Assembly (NCBI RefSeq): GCF_015354405.1
Contig: NZ_JADKYP010000055.1
Location: 1-42,440 of the forward strand
Origin: Nocardia sp. BSTN01
GTDB lineage: Bacteria; Actinomycetota; Actinomycetes; Mycobacteriales; Mycobacteriaceae
Length of the DNA stretch: 42,440 nucleotides
Direction of reading: 5' to 3'
Part shown: positions 17,466 through 26,095 of the stretch, in pieces
How positions within the stretch are numbered: the first letter of the stretch is position 1
Layout of the letters: each line of letters begins with the position of its first letter
Notes under the pieces: generated by a model
The model's input: the letters and a program-made list of their open reading frames with translations, nothing else
The model's database searches: none
What the model was told of the DNA's origin: nothing
Position numbers and translations under genes: made by a program

Positions 17466-17845
17466 TACCCACTCCTCTCCCCGACGGACCCGGCGCACGG
17501 CTGCGTCGCCGAACGCCGTAGCGAACGGGGTGCCCGGATCGGTGCCCGACGTTACGAGGGCCCGCGGCGAAAGTCCTCAGGGCCGGACCCCGATTCCGCG
17601 CTACTCCGCGCGGCGTACGTGGCAGCACGAATCTCAGGGGTGGCCGCTGCCCCCGTTCGTGCGCACCGCGGGCAAACCGGATCCCGCTGAATGGAACGGC
17701 GGAAAATTCGCCGCCGATTCCGTGCCACCACACACTAGAACGCGTTACATTTCATCCACACGCCACCCGCGTCGGGCCGGATACCGCCGTGCCCGAGCGT
17801 AATGAGTTGGCGCACAGACGTTTTCATCCCGTCAGGAGGTCCGAT
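17466..17845. other. 380-base divergent intergenic region
   Basis: Lies between the DoxX-like gene (minus) and the kinase-like gene (plus). It holds a KstR-like palindrome at 17736-17749 and a TAATGA that could be a -10 element near 17802. I see no gene in the first 250 bases, which are GC-rich without a convincing coding frame. Confidence 0.5.
17736..17749. promoter_or_regulatory. KstR-like operator (TnnAACnnGTTnnA)
   Basis: TAGAACGCGTTACA fits every fixed base of the published KstR consensus TnnAACnnGTTnnA, the TetR-family repressor of cholesterol-catabolism genes in mycobacteria and rhodococci. It lies 96 bases before the kinase-like start codon. At about 70 percent GC I estimate well under one chance match in a window this size, but a single site is weak evidence. 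Confidence 0.4.
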
Positions 17846-18982
17846 ATGTCGGGCGAATCCGATACCGACCCCGGGCAGCGGCGGCAACTGACCACCAGCG
17901 CTCGTGATCTCGACGAACTCGCCGAGCGACTCACCCGGTGGCTGGCCGGCAAGCTCACCGGCACCACCGAGCCGGTGATCACGGGGCTGTCGCGGCCACA
18001 GGCGGGCGGTATGTCCAGTTCCTCGGTCATGTTCGAGGCGAGCTGGGAGCGCGACGGCCACACGGAGGGCGGCTCGTATGTGGCACGCATGCCTCCCGAG
18101 GAGGGCTCGTTCCCGGTCTTCGAGAACTACGACCTCGACACCCAGTACGCGGTGATGGTCGGCGTCGGCGCGCACAGCGATGTGCCGGTGCCGCGACTGT
18201 GCTGGTTCGAGCCGGACGAATCCGTCCTCGGCACACCGTTTTTCGTGATGGAACGAATCCACGGGCGGATTCCGGAGGACAACCCGCCGTACGTCTTCGT
18301 CGGCTGGGTCTTCGACGCCACGCCGCAGCAGCGCATGCGGATCACCCGCGCCACGGTCGACGTCATCGCGAGAGTCCACGACATCGCCGACCCGGCGGCG
18401 AAATTCCCCGCCCTCGCCGGGGAGGGATCGTCGCTGCGCCGCCACTTCGACGCCCAGCGCCACTGGTACCGGTGGGCGCTCGCCGACGACGGTTATCGAA
18501 TCCCGTTGCTGGAACGCGGTTTCGACTGGCTCGAACAGCACTGGCCCGCCGATCCGGGACCCGATGTCCTGAACTGGGGCGACGCCCGGCCCGGCAACAT
18601 CATCTTCGACGAATTCGACCCGGTCGCGGTCCTGGACTGGGAGATGGCCACCCTCGGCCCGCGCGAACTCGACGTGGCCTGGCTGATCTTCATCCACCGC
18701 TTCTTCCAGGACATCGCCACCCGTTTCGACCAGCCCGGCCTGCCGGACTATCTGCGCCGCGACGACGTGGTCGCGCGCTACGAAGAGCTCACCGGCCATC
18801 GGCTACGGGATCTGGAGTGGTATCTCGTCTACGCCGCGCTGCGGCACGGCATCGTGATGGCGCGGATCAAGCGGCGGATGATCCACTTCGGCGAGGACAC
18901 CGACACCGACGACCGCGACGACTACGTGATGCACCGAGCGGCCCTCGAGGCCCTGCTCGACGGCACCTACCAGTGGGATTGA
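17846..18982 (+). CDS. Phosphotransferase (APH/ACAD10-like kinase fold)
   Basis: 378 residues; ATG at 17846 with a perfect AGGAGG six bases upstream. The APH/choline-kinase fold is visible: nucleotide loop region SSSVMFEASW with YVARMPP (catalytic Lys replaced by Arg in that strand), Brenner-like catalytic motif NWGDARPGNIIFD near residue 250 (His of the usual HGD replaced by Trp-Gly-Asp) and metal motif AVLDWEMATLGPRELDVAW. Relatives of this ACAD10-type family occur beside acyl-CoA dehydrogenases and phosphorylate hydroxyacyl or small-molecule substrates. No acyl-CoA dehydrogenase is present here. The next gene starts eight bases after its stop, so the pair is an operon. Substrate unknown. 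Confidence 0.88.
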   Translation: MSGESDTDPGQRRQLTTSARDLDELAERLTRWLAGKLTGTTEPVITGLSRPQAGGMSSSSVMFEASWERDGHTEGGSYVARMPPEEGSFPVFENYDLDTQYAVMVGVGAHSDVPVPRLCWFEPDESVLGTPFFVMERIHGRIPEDNPPYVFVGWVFDATPQQRMRITRATVDVIARVHDIADPAAKFPALAGEGSSLRRHFDAQRHWYRWALADDGYRIPLLERGFDWLEQHWPADPGPDVLNWGDARPGNIIFDEFDPVAVLDWEMATLGPRELDVAWLIFIHRFFQDIATRFDQPGLPDYLRRDDVVARYEELTGHRLRDLEWYLVYAALRHGIVMARIKRRMIHFGEDTDTDDRDDYVMHRAALEALLDGTYQWD

Positions 18983-18990
18983 GGAGATTG

Positions 18991-20121
18991 ATGGCAGGCA
19001 TCGACGGACGTCCGGCCCACCAGGCGCCGGTTCCGCTGGACGAATATCCGGTGCACCAGACGCCGCTGTCGCTGGCGCGCGCGGCCACCACCGACCGAAA
19101 CTTCTACGACCGCAGCTACTTCAACGCGCACGACCGCAGCGGCGGCACGATGCTGGTCACCGGCTTCGGCGTCTATCCGAATCTCGGCGTGATCGACGCC
19201 TACGCCGCGGTCCGCCGCGGCGACAGCCAGCGCACGGTCCGATTCTCCGACGCGCTGCCACCGCGCGATCTGAACATGAGCGTCGGCGGCTATCGCATCG
19301 AGGTGATCGAACCGCTGCGGCGCGTCCGGGTGATCTGCGAGCACGACGATCTGTCGTTCGACCTCACCTGGGACGGGTCGTTCCCCGCCGTCCAGGAACA
19401 GCCGCATCTCATCCACACCGGCAGCCGGCCGATCATCGACGCCTCCCGGTTCGCCCAGGTCGGCTCCTGGTCGGGGACCCTGCACGTCGACGGTGACGAC
19501 ATCGCCGTCGATCCGGAGATCTGGATGGGGACCCGGGATCGGTCCTGGGGTATCCGGCCGGTCGGCGAGACCGAACCACCCGGCCGCGACGCGAGCGAAC
19601 CGGCGGCCGGATTCTGGTGGCTCTACGTGCCGCTGCGGTTCGACGACTTCGCGATCGTGGTCATCGTGCAGGAGAATCCGGACGGCTTCCGCACCCTCAA
19701 CGACGCCGTGCGAGTTTGGCCGGACGGGCGCGTCGAACAGTTGGGCTGGCCACGCATTCACCTCGAGTATCGTTCCGGCACGCGGATTCCCGTCTCCGCA
19801 CGGCTGGACATGACCGCCGGTGACGGCTCGCCGCTGACCGTCGAGGTGCGCGCGCACACCTGCATTCCGCTGCATATCGGCTGCGGTTACGGCGGCGATC
19901 CGGATTGGCTGCACGGGCAGTGGAAGGGACGCGACTGGTCGTCGAGCAGCAGCTACGACCTGACGGATCCGGCGGTGGCCGGGCGAATTCCGTGGGGTGT
20001 GATCGACCATGTCGGACAGGCGCGGTGCGGCGACGCCGAGGGTTGGGGGCTGTTCGAACACGGCAGCCTCGGTCGGCACGACCCCACCGGCTTCGCCGAT
20101 TGGACCTCGGTCGCACCGTAA
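18991..20121 (+). CDS. Uncharacterised beta-rich protein (DUF7064/DUF7065-like)
   Basis: 376 residues. The ATG at 18991 has a GAGGAG immediately after the previous stop codon, so it is co-translated with the kinase-like gene. No signal peptide or membrane helix. The protein is rich in Trp, Asp and beta-strand patterns: FYDRSYFNAHD, FGVYPNLGVIDAYAAVR, WSGTLHVDGDDIAV, MGTRDRSWGIRP and FWWLYVPLRFDDFAIVVIVQE. This layout, with the DRSWG motif, resembles large uncharacterised actinobacterial proteins (I believe DUF7065 then DUF7064) with a distant likeness to lipocalin-type CrtC/tocopherol-cyclase folds. I cannot assign a reaction. Pairing with the kinase suggests both act on the same lipid or terpenoid-type molecule; that is inference. 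Confidence 0.8.
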   Translation: MAGIDGRPAHQAPVPLDEYPVHQTPLSLARAATTDRNFYDRSYFNAHDRSGGTMLVTGFGVYPNLGVIDAYAAVRRGDSQRTVRFSDALPPRDLNMSVGGYRIEVIEPLRRVRVICEHDDLSFDLTWDGSFPAVQEQPHLIHTGSRPIIDASRFAQVGSWSGTLHVDGDDIAVDPEIWMGTRDRSWGIRPVGETEPPGRDASEPAAGFWWLYVPLRFDDFAIVVIVQENPDGFRTLNDAVRVWPDGRVEQLGWPRIHLEYRSGTRIPVSARLDMTAGDGSPLTVEVRAHTCIPLHIGCGYGGDPDWLHGQWKGRDWSSSSSYDLTDPAVAGRIPWGVIDHVGQARCGDAEGWGLFEHGSLGRHDPTGFADWTSVAP

Positions 20122-20135
20122 CCCGAGCCCGCTGG

Positions 20136-20187
20136 GCGAGCAGCTTTGTCGAGGCCGCTCCGCGAGCAGCTTTGTCGAGGCCGCTCC
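20136..20187. repeat. Two tandem copies of a 26-base unit
   Basis: GCGAGCAGCTTTGTCGAGG followed by CCGCTCC is repeated exactly (20136-20161 and 20162-20187) with a third partial copy GCGAGC. Each junction makes GCTC-CGC-GAGC, a small hairpin. It lies between the stop of the uncharacterised gene and the second Ig-like gene, so it may act as a transcript end or be a genus-specific intergenic repeat. Confidence 0.85.
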
Positions 20188-20282
20188 GCGAGCCATGCCC
20201 GATGTGAGCTGGATCTCAGGTAGCCTGCGACGGATCGACGCCGGGCCACCGGCCCGGGACGGCACAGCGAGAGGCAGGCACG

Positions 20283-20792
20283 ATGAGCGGTTTCCGTGTT
20301 TCGCGTGGTACCTCCCAGGTTCTCCCCGGCCCGGCGCTGTCGTCCGGGCGGGCGTGGCGCGCCCGCACCCGGGCCGGGTTCGCCCTGGCGGCCGGGACGC
20401 TGGCGGGCGCACTGCTTCCGATCGTGGGGGCGGCCCCGGCCGAAGCGACGGTGGCGCCCACGATCGCGGTCTCGATGTCCGGCTCGGCACTGAGCCCGGT
20501 CAGCGGGGCGCTGGTCGGCTGCGCCCAGAACGCGGTGGCGACGGTGCGCAACCCCGACGGCAGCCCTGTCACGCACGGCACGGTCGACTTCTTCAGCCAC
20601 CTCTCGGGAATCAGCGGCAATATCGTCGGCACCGCCCCGGTGGTGAACGGGGTCGCCAGCATCGGCTGGATGCCCGACCGGCCGGGCGAACACGTCGTCA
20701 GCGCGGTGTACTACGACGGACTCCCGGAACTCTCACCGGTCGCCGGATACACCATCGTGACGACGGCGAGCCTCGGCGGCGCCTGCGTATAA
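20283..20792 (+). CDS. Small secreted Ig-like domain protein (paralogue of 5429-5857)
   Basis: 169 residues. The signal peptide is long: a basic region with RAWRARTRAGF, a hydrophobic core ALAAGTLAGALLPIVGAAP, cleavage near AEA at about residue 58. The mature domain follows the plan of the 5429-5857 protein: GCAQNAVATV, HGTVDFFSHLSG, ISGNIVG, a VVNGVASIGWMPDRPG strand-turn, and a Cys two residues from the carboxy end (GGACV). Thus the pattern of one Cys at the opening of the Ig fold and one at the extreme carboxy terminus is kept. Start ATG has AGAGGCAGG upstream. Function unknown. Confidence 0.82.
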   Translation: MSGFRVSRGTSQVLPGPALSSGRAWRARTRAGFALAAGTLAGALLPIVGAAPAEATVAPTIAVSMSGSALSPVSGALVGCAQNAVATVRNPDGSPVTHGTVDFFSHLSGISGNIVGTAPVVNGVASIGWMPDRPGEHVVSAVYYDGLPELSPVAGYTIVTTASLGGACV

Positions 20793-20845
20793 CGCGTTGC
20801 GAGGCAGCGAGTTTCGCACCGGCGAGTACCGCGGGCGTCCCGCGT

Positions 20846-21220
20846 TCATTCCTCCTCCGCGACGGCGACCGTGATCGTGCCGAACGCCGTCTTCGGCACG
20901 ATCAGCCGTCCGCGCCGTCCCCAGCGCAGCCAGGCGAGCAGCGCGGCCGCTTCGGCGACACTCGGTGTGCCGACCGCGACGGCCGCACGCTCGCCCGGAT
21001 GAGGAACGTCGACCCGGGCCAGTTCGTCCGCGCCGAATCCGATCACCGGCACATCGAATACGGCCGCGGCCGCCACCACTCCCGGCTCCGGTGCCCGCCG
21101 ATCGATCGTCGCCAGACACCGGATCGCGCCCTCCCCCACCACTTCCCGCACGGCCGCCACAATGGCTTCCGCCGCGGGATCCGGCCGCGCCCCCAGTCCC
21201 ACGACCACCGCCCCGCTCAT
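20846..21220 (-). CDS. cobE: Cobalamin biosynthesis protein CobE / CbiG carboxy-terminal domain
   Basis: 124 residues, the size of a stand-alone CbiG_C/CobE domain. Visible family features: VVVGLGARPDPAAEAI at the amino terminus (the usual GxGxxxxxxxxEI pattern), LATIDRRAPEPGV, then PVIGFGADELARVDVP and SVAEAAALL. CbiG-type proteins open the precorrin/cobalt-precorrin-5 lactone; stand-alone CobE has a less certain role in the aerobic route. ATG at 21220 has GGAG seven bases upstream. It follows cobB on the same strand but is separated by 430 bases that contain a degenerate second copy of the cobB end. Confidence 0.88.
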   Translation of the reverse strand: MSGAVVVGLGARPDPAAEAIVAAVREVVGEGAIRCLATIDRRAPEPGVVAAAAVFDVPVIGFGADELARVDVPHPGERAAVAVGTPSVAEAAALLAWLRWGRRGRLIVPKTAFGTITVAVAEEE

Positions 21221-21443
21221 CGTGGTCTCCTCGTCCGGCCACCGGAGACGATCGCCGGCCCGTCGGGCACGCCGCGACGACCGGCTCTCATCGGGCGCGC
21301 ACGTGATGAGACCGCGACACAGCCGACGTGGTCGTAGGCCCGTACGCATCGGCGGCCGGCGACGATCGGTTCGTGGACCGGACTCGCCGCCGCACGGTGA
21401 CGGTGTCCGTCGATCGGCCTCGAAGACGACAGGTCCATCACCG

Positions 21444-21578
21444 TCACACGCCGGAGCACGCGGCGAATCGTCTGCCCGTCGTGACGAAACGCGATGCGGC
21501 CATGGGTTTTCCGGCCGGATGGGCGTGCAGGTAGGACGCATGCGCGGCCCGCACGCCCGCCCTGATCGCGGTCCGGTC
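21444..21578 (-). pseudogene. Degenerate duplicate of the 3' end of cobB
   Basis: Downstream of the cobB stop, translation in one frame gives HASYLHAHPAGKPMAASRF... ending FAACSGV and a TGA at 21446-21444, clearly homologous to the true CobB end HASYLHTHPAGNPTAAVRF... FAAAHAGV. Weaker similarity extends about 12 codons upstream (DRTAIRAG against DETAVREG). Many substitutions, including synonymous ones, show it is old. It has no start codon, catalytic domain or evident ribosome site, so it is a gene fragment. Confidence 0.85.
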
Positions 21579-21650
21579 GGCGGACGAGATCCACCGCGGG
21601 GTACAGCGGTCCGTCGGCGGCTCGTTCCGCCGGGAGCTCGGCCCTCACCG

Positions 21651-23246
21651 TCACACGCCGGCGTGCGCCGCCGCGAACTGTCGGCACATCGCGACGAAAC
21701 GGACTGCGGCCGTAGGGTTTCCGGCGGGATGAGTGTGCAGATAGGACGCGTGCACGTGGTGGGCCACCGCACCTTCCCGGACCGCGGTCTCGTCGGTGCG
21801 CCAGCCCCAGGCGGGTGGGTGCGATCCCGTGGTGACCAAGCGGGTGCGGTGGAATTCGTGGCTGCGCACGCGTTCTCCCGTGCGCCACAACACCGAATCG
21901 GCCAGCGCCACCGCATCCCGGTAGCCGAGGGTCAGGCGCGGTCCGAATTCGGCGGTGGCATCGAGGACTCCGGCCATGCGGTGCCCGTCCAGCGAGCGGG
22001 TCAGATAGAGCAGGCCCGCGCACTCGGCATGGATCGGCATGCCCCGGGCGGCGGACTCGGCGACCGCGGTCAGCAGGGGCGTATTCGCGGCCAGATCGGC
22101 GGCATGTTCCTCCGGGAAGCCGCCGGGCAAAATCAAACCGGCTGTCCCCGGGGGCAATTGCTCGTGCAACGGATCGAAGACCGCCACCTGCGCCCCGGCC
22201 GCCACCAGCAGTTCCCGATGTTCGGCGTAACCGAAGGTGAACGCCGGACCGCCCGCCATCGCGATGATCGGCGTGGGCTCTCGCACTCCACTCGAGGCGG
22301 ACGCGGGTGCGGGCGTCTCCGGCACACCGTTCTGTTGCTGCCCCGCCGGCTCCGCCGAGAGCCGCGACCTCCCGATCGTAGGCGCCGTGCTGTCGTGGGG
22401 CAGCGCCGCTGCGGCGGTGCCGGTGTCCTCGCCCGGCTCCGGGCCGTCGAGGGCGGTCCGGTTCACGCCGGGGCCCCGCCACCGCGAATGCGGGGCCGCC
22501 GCCGCGACCTCACCGGTCGGATCCCAGGCGGGCCCGTCCACATCGGCGGTGGCCAGACGCGCGACCGCACCCACATCGATGTGCGCGCCGACGAGTTCGG
22601 TCATGGCCTCGACCGCCGCATGCGCCGCGTTACCGTGTTCGACCGCCGGTACGAGGCCGAGATGCCGTGCGGGAACCGATAATTCGTCCATCCGCGGCAG
22701 CGCGCCGAGCACCGGCAGGCCGACCCGGGCGCAGGCGGCGCGCAGCACCTGTTCGTGGCGCGGGCTGCCGACGCGGTTGAGGATCACGCCACCGAGCCGG
22801 ATCCCGCTGTCGAAGGTCGCGAAACCGTGCAGCAGGGCGGCCAGGCTCTGACTGTGGCCGCGCGCGTCGACGACCAGCAGCACCGGGGCGCCGAGCAGCG
22901 CGGCGACCTGTGCGGTCGACCCCTCGGCGATCGGAGCGGGATTCGAGGCGTCGATCCGGCCGTCGAACAGACCCATCACGCCCTCGACCACGGCCACATC
23001 GCAGCCCGCGCTGCCGTGCCGGTACAGCGGCACCACCCGCTCGGCACCGACCAGCACCGGATCCAGATTGCGTCCCGGCCGCCCGGCGGCCAGACCGTGA
23101 TACCCGGGATCGATGTAGTCGGGCCCCACCTTGAACGGCGCGACCCGATGTCCGGCGCGGCGCAGCGCTCCGATCAAACCGGTTGCCAGCGTGGTCTTTC
23201 CGCTGCCCGAGGCGGGCGCGGCGATCACCACGGCCGGAGTGGTCAT
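21651..23246 (-). CDS. cobB: Cobyrinic (hydrogenobyrinic) acid a,c-diamide synthase
   Basis: 531 residues. Amidates the a and c side chains of the corrin ring using glutamine and ATP. The amino-terminal dethiobiotin-synthetase-like domain has the P-loop ASGSGKTT at 11-18 and FKVGPDYIDP. The carboxy-terminal class I amidotransferase-like domain has PGGFPEEHA and the nucleophile in HAECAGLLY near residue 407. Between them, roughly residues 240-330, is an Ala/Pro/Gln-rich linker that makes the protein longer than the usual 430-460 residues. It starts 13 bases after the cobO stop. Its last 30-45 codons are partly duplicated downstream. Confidence 0.96.
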   Translation of the reverse strand: MTTPAVVIAAPASGSGKTTLATGLIGALRRAGHRVAPFKVGPDYIDPGYHGLAAGRPGRNLDPVLVGAERVVPLYRHGSAGCDVAVVEGVMGLFDGRIDASNPAPIAEGSTAQVAALLGAPVLLVVDARGHSQSLAALLHGFATFDSGIRLGGVILNRVGSPRHEQVLRAACARVGLPVLGALPRMDELSVPARHLGLVPAVEHGNAAHAAVEAMTELVGAHIDVGAVARLATADVDGPAWDPTGEVAAAAPHSRWRGPGVNRTALDGPEPGEDTGTAAAALPHDSTAPTIGRSRLSAEPAGQQQNGVPETPAPASASSGVREPTPIIAMAGGPAFTFGYAEHRELLVAAGAQVAVFDPLHEQLPPGTAGLILPGGFPEEHAADLAANTPLLTAVAESAARGMPIHAECAGLLYLTRSLDGHRMAGVLDATAEFGPRLTLGYRDAVALADSVLWRTGERVRSHEFHRTRLVTTGSHPPAWGWRTDETAVREGAVAHHVHASYLHTHPAGNPTAAVRFVAMCRQFAAAHAGV

Positions 23247-23259
23247 CGGCCGCCCGCCG

Positions 23260-23874
23260 TCACCACTCGATACCCCGCTGACCCTTGCGCCCGGCGTCCA
23301 TCGGATGTTTCACCTTGCTCATCTCGGTGACCAGATCCGCCGCGTCGACCAGGGCCTGTGGGGCGTCGCGGCCGGTGATCACCACATGCTGGTTGCCGGG
23401 CCGGTTCCGCAGCGTCTCGACCACCTCGTCGACGTCCACCCAGCCCCATTTCAGCGGGTAGGTGAACTCGTCGAGGACGTAGAAGCGGTGCTGTTCGGCG
23501 GTCAGCCGGCGCGCGATCTCCCGCCATCCGGCCAGGGCCGCGGCGGCGTGGTCGTCCTCGCTGCCCTGTTTGCGGGTCCACGACCAGCCCTCGCCCATCT
23601 TGTGCCACTCCACCGGGCCCCCGGTGCCGGTCTCCTCGTGCAGCCGGCCCAGGGTGCGGAAGGCGGCTTCCTCGCCGACCTTCCATTTCGCGCTCTTCAC
23701 GAACTGGAAGACCGCGATATCGAATCCCTGATTCCAGGCCCGCAAGGCCATCCCGAACGCCGCGGTGGACTTGCCCTTGCCGGGCCCGGTGTGCACCGCG
23801 AGCACCGGCTGATTCCGCCGCTGGCGAGTGGTCAGCCCGTCATCGGGAATCGTCTCCGGAACGCCCTTCGGCAT
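23260..23874 (-). CDS. cobO: Cob(I)yrinic acid a,c-diamide adenosyltransferase
   Basis: 204 residues, CobA/CobO/BtuR family, which transfers the adenosyl group of ATP to the cobalt of the corrinoid. The ATG at 23874 is chosen since AGGAGG lies eight bases upstream; an in-frame start eight codons earlier would sit before that site. Visible: P-loop GPGKGKST at 30-37, FQFVKSAKWKVGEE, and YVLDEFTYPLKWGWVDVDEV with the conserved Asp-Glu. It lies in the order chelatase-cobO-cobB on one strand, as in M. tuberculosis Rv2850c-Rv2848c from memory. Confidence 0.97.
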   Translation of the reverse strand: MPKGVPETIPDDGLTTRQRRNQPVLAVHTGPGKGKSTAAFGMALRAWNQGFDIAVFQFVKSAKWKVGEEAAFRTLGRLHEETGTGGPVEWHKMGEGWSWTRKQGSEDDHAAAALAGWREIARRLTAEQHRFYVLDEFTYPLKWGWVDVDEVVETLRNRPGNQHVVITGRDAPQALVDAADLVTEMSKVKHPMDAGRKGQRGIEW

Positions 23875-23993
23875 CGCTGCATCCTCCTGGTCGAGCACCT
23901 ACGCATCACATTCCCACATCCGTATATCCGGTCGGCCGCGCGGGTCCAGCCGTCGCACGGCCCGACCGGTCGCGCACCGTGTGGTGCGAACGC

Positions 23994-26042
23994 TCACGCC
24001 GCCAGATGATGCGGCAGCCCCGACTTGACCGCGGCGGCGACCGAATCGCCGGTGAGCTCGCCGAGGCGCAGATAGGTGGCGCGCAACTCCCGGGCGAATT
24101 CGGCGGCCAGTCCCAGCCGGACCATGCCGCGCTCACAGTCCACGACCACGCCGGCCACACCGTCGCGGGCGAGCAGGCGAGCGGCGGCGCGGGCACGCGG
24201 GATCGGGTCGACGCCGCCGGTGGCGCGGCCGTCGGTGAGCAGCACGACCATCGCGCGCCGCTGCGGATCGCGGACGTGTTCGCGGGCCACCACCTCGCGG
24301 GCCTTCAGCAATCCTTGTGCCAGTGGGGTTTTGCCGCCGGTGCGCAGATCGGCGAGGCGGCGCACCGCGATATCCACCGAGGAGGTCGGCGGCAGTACCA
24401 GTTCGGCCTCGCTGCCGCGCACGGTGATCACGGCGACCTTGTCGCGGCGCTGATAGGCGTCGCGCAGCAGGGCCACCACCGCTCCGGTGACCGCCGACAG
24501 ACGATCGCGGGCGGCCATGGACCCGGAGGCGTCGACCACGAACACCACCAGATTGCCTTCGCGCCCTTCGCGATACGCGCCGCGCAGATCGGCCGCCTCC
24601 AGTGCCAGCGGGCCGTCGACGCGGCCGCGAGCATGCTGATGGGGTGCGGCGGCGAACAGGGTGCCCAGCAGATGCAGGCCGGTGGAGGTATCGGTGACCG
24701 ACCGCACCACCCGGCCGTGCCGGGTGTGGGCGCGCGATCGGCGTCCGGGAGCACCCTCCCCTACCCCCGGGATCTCCCAGTGAGGCGGGCGGGCAACGGA
24801 ATTCGCCGGGGCCGCCGCACTGCCCTCGCGGGTGCCGCCGCGCGGGCCGTCGCCCGGCGAGCCGGGACCGTCGTCGTCGGGGCCGTTGTCGTCGGGACCA
24901 CCGTCGGAGCCGTTGTTCTCGGGAGCTCGCGCGTCCGTATCCGGCTGCCGCTCGTCATGATCGAACTCACGCTGCGGATCGGACTCCGATTCCGCTGCGT
25001 CGCTTCGCGTTTCGTCTTCCTCGGCGCGCTGCTCCGCGCGGGCCCGCTCGGCCTCCTGTTCGGCATCGCGCATCGCATCGTCGAGTTGTTCGTCGGTGAT
25101 GCCCGGTTCGTCGAACGGATCGCGCCGACGACGGTGCGGCAGCGCCAGTTCCGCGGCGATACGCACATCGCCGGCGGTGACGCGTTCACTTCCGCGCCAC
25201 GCCGCATGGGCCGTCGCGGTCCGCGCGACCACCAGATCCGCGCGCATGCCGTCGACGTCGAAGGACGCGCACAGCGCCGCGATCCGGCGCAGTTCGATAT
25301 CGTCGAGCGCCACCTCGGCGAGGCGTTCGCGCGCGGCGAGAATGCGCTCGGCCACGTCGCGATCGGCCGCGGCGTAGGCGGCCGCGAAACCGGCGGGATC
25401 GGCCTCGTAGTCGAGGCGGCGGCGCACCACGGCCATGCGCACGTCCACATCGCGGGAGGCCGCGACGTCGACGGTGAGGCCGAAGCGGTCCAGCAGCTGC
25501 GGGCGGAGTTCACCCTCCTCCGGATTCATGGTGCCGACCAGGACGAACCGAGCCGGATGCGAATGCGACACCCCGTCGCGTTCGATGTGCACCCGCCCCA
25601 TGGCCGCCGCGTCGAGCAGGACGTCGACGAGATGGTCGTGCAACAGATTCACTTCGTCGACGTACAGCACACCGTGATGGGCGGCCGCCAGCAGCCCCGG
25701 CCGGAACGCCTGTTCCCCGTCGCGCAGCACCCGCTCCAGATCCAGCGATCCCACGACCCGGTCCTCGGTCGCGCCGACCGGCAACTCCACCAGCCGGGCG
25801 GGCCGCTGCCCACTTTCGTCGGCCACCGGCGGCAACAACTGCGCAAGCGCCCGCACCACGGTCGATTTCGCGGTCCCCTTCTCCCCGCGCACCAGTACCC
25901 CGCCGATCCCCGGATGCACCGCACACAGAATCAGCGCCAGCTGCAGCTGCTCCTGCCCCACCACCGCCGAGAACGGAAACCCCGCCTCACCGTCGTGACG
26001 CGCGGACACAGCCGATGCTGATTCACCTCGGAAATCGGACAC
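23994..26042 (-). CDS. Magnesium/cobalt-chelatase-like AAA+ and VWA protein
   Basis: 682 residues. Amino-terminal AAA+ module: Walker [10 protein letters not shown] at 53-61, Walker [11 protein letters not shown] at about 125-134, and sensor-type [19 protein letters not shown]. An acidic Pro/Gly/Asp-rich linker spans about 330-430, as in ChlD/BchD. The carboxy VWA domain has the MIDAS motif DASGSM near residue 503 and TGGKTPL further on. It combines ChlI-like and ChlD-like parts in one chain. In this cobalamin context it most likely helps insert cobalt, but no CobN is in the window. GTG at 26042 is the best start before the family region. It follows purN by 53 bases. Confidence 0.93.
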   Translation of the reverse strand: MSDFRGESASAVSARHDGEAGFPFSAVVGQEQLQLALILCAVHPGIGGVLVRGEKGTAKSTVVRALAQLLPPVADESGQRPARLVELPVGATEDRVVGSLDLERVLRDGEQAFRPGLLAAAHHGVLYVDEVNLLHDHLVDVLLDAAAMGRVHIERDGVSHSHPARFVLVGTMNPEEGELRPQLLDRFGLTVDVAASRDVDVRMAVVRRRLDYEADPAGFAAAYAAADRDVAERILAARERLAEVALDDIELRRIAALCASFDVDGMRADLVVARTATAHAAWRGSERVTAGDVRIAAELALPHRRRRDPFDEPGITDEQLDDAMRDAEQEAERARAEQRAEEDETRSDAAESESDPQREFDHDERQPDTDARAPENNGSDGGPDDNGPDDDGPGSPGDGPRGGTREGSAAAPANSVARPPHWEIPGVGEGAPGRRSRAHTRHGRVVRSVTDTSTGLHLLGTLFAAAPHQHARGRVDGPLALEAADLRGAYREGREGNLVVFVVDASGSMAARDRLSAVTGAVVALLRDAYQRRDKVAVITVRGSEAELVLPPTSSVDIAVRRLADLRTGGKTPLAQGLLKAREVVAREHVRDPQRRAMVVLLTDGRATGGVDPIPRARAAARLLARDGVAGVVVDCERGMVRLGLAAEFARELRATYLRLGELTGDSVAAAVKSGLPHHLAA

Positions 26043-26095
26043 GCCCCCACTGTATGCGCGCCCTCTTCCGCCCCCGCACCGGGCTGCCCTGTCCG

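Noticed and set aside
20786-20799. Second AACGCGTT palindrome after the Ig-like gene
   Set aside because: Misses the final A of the KstR consensus and lies between convergent genes.
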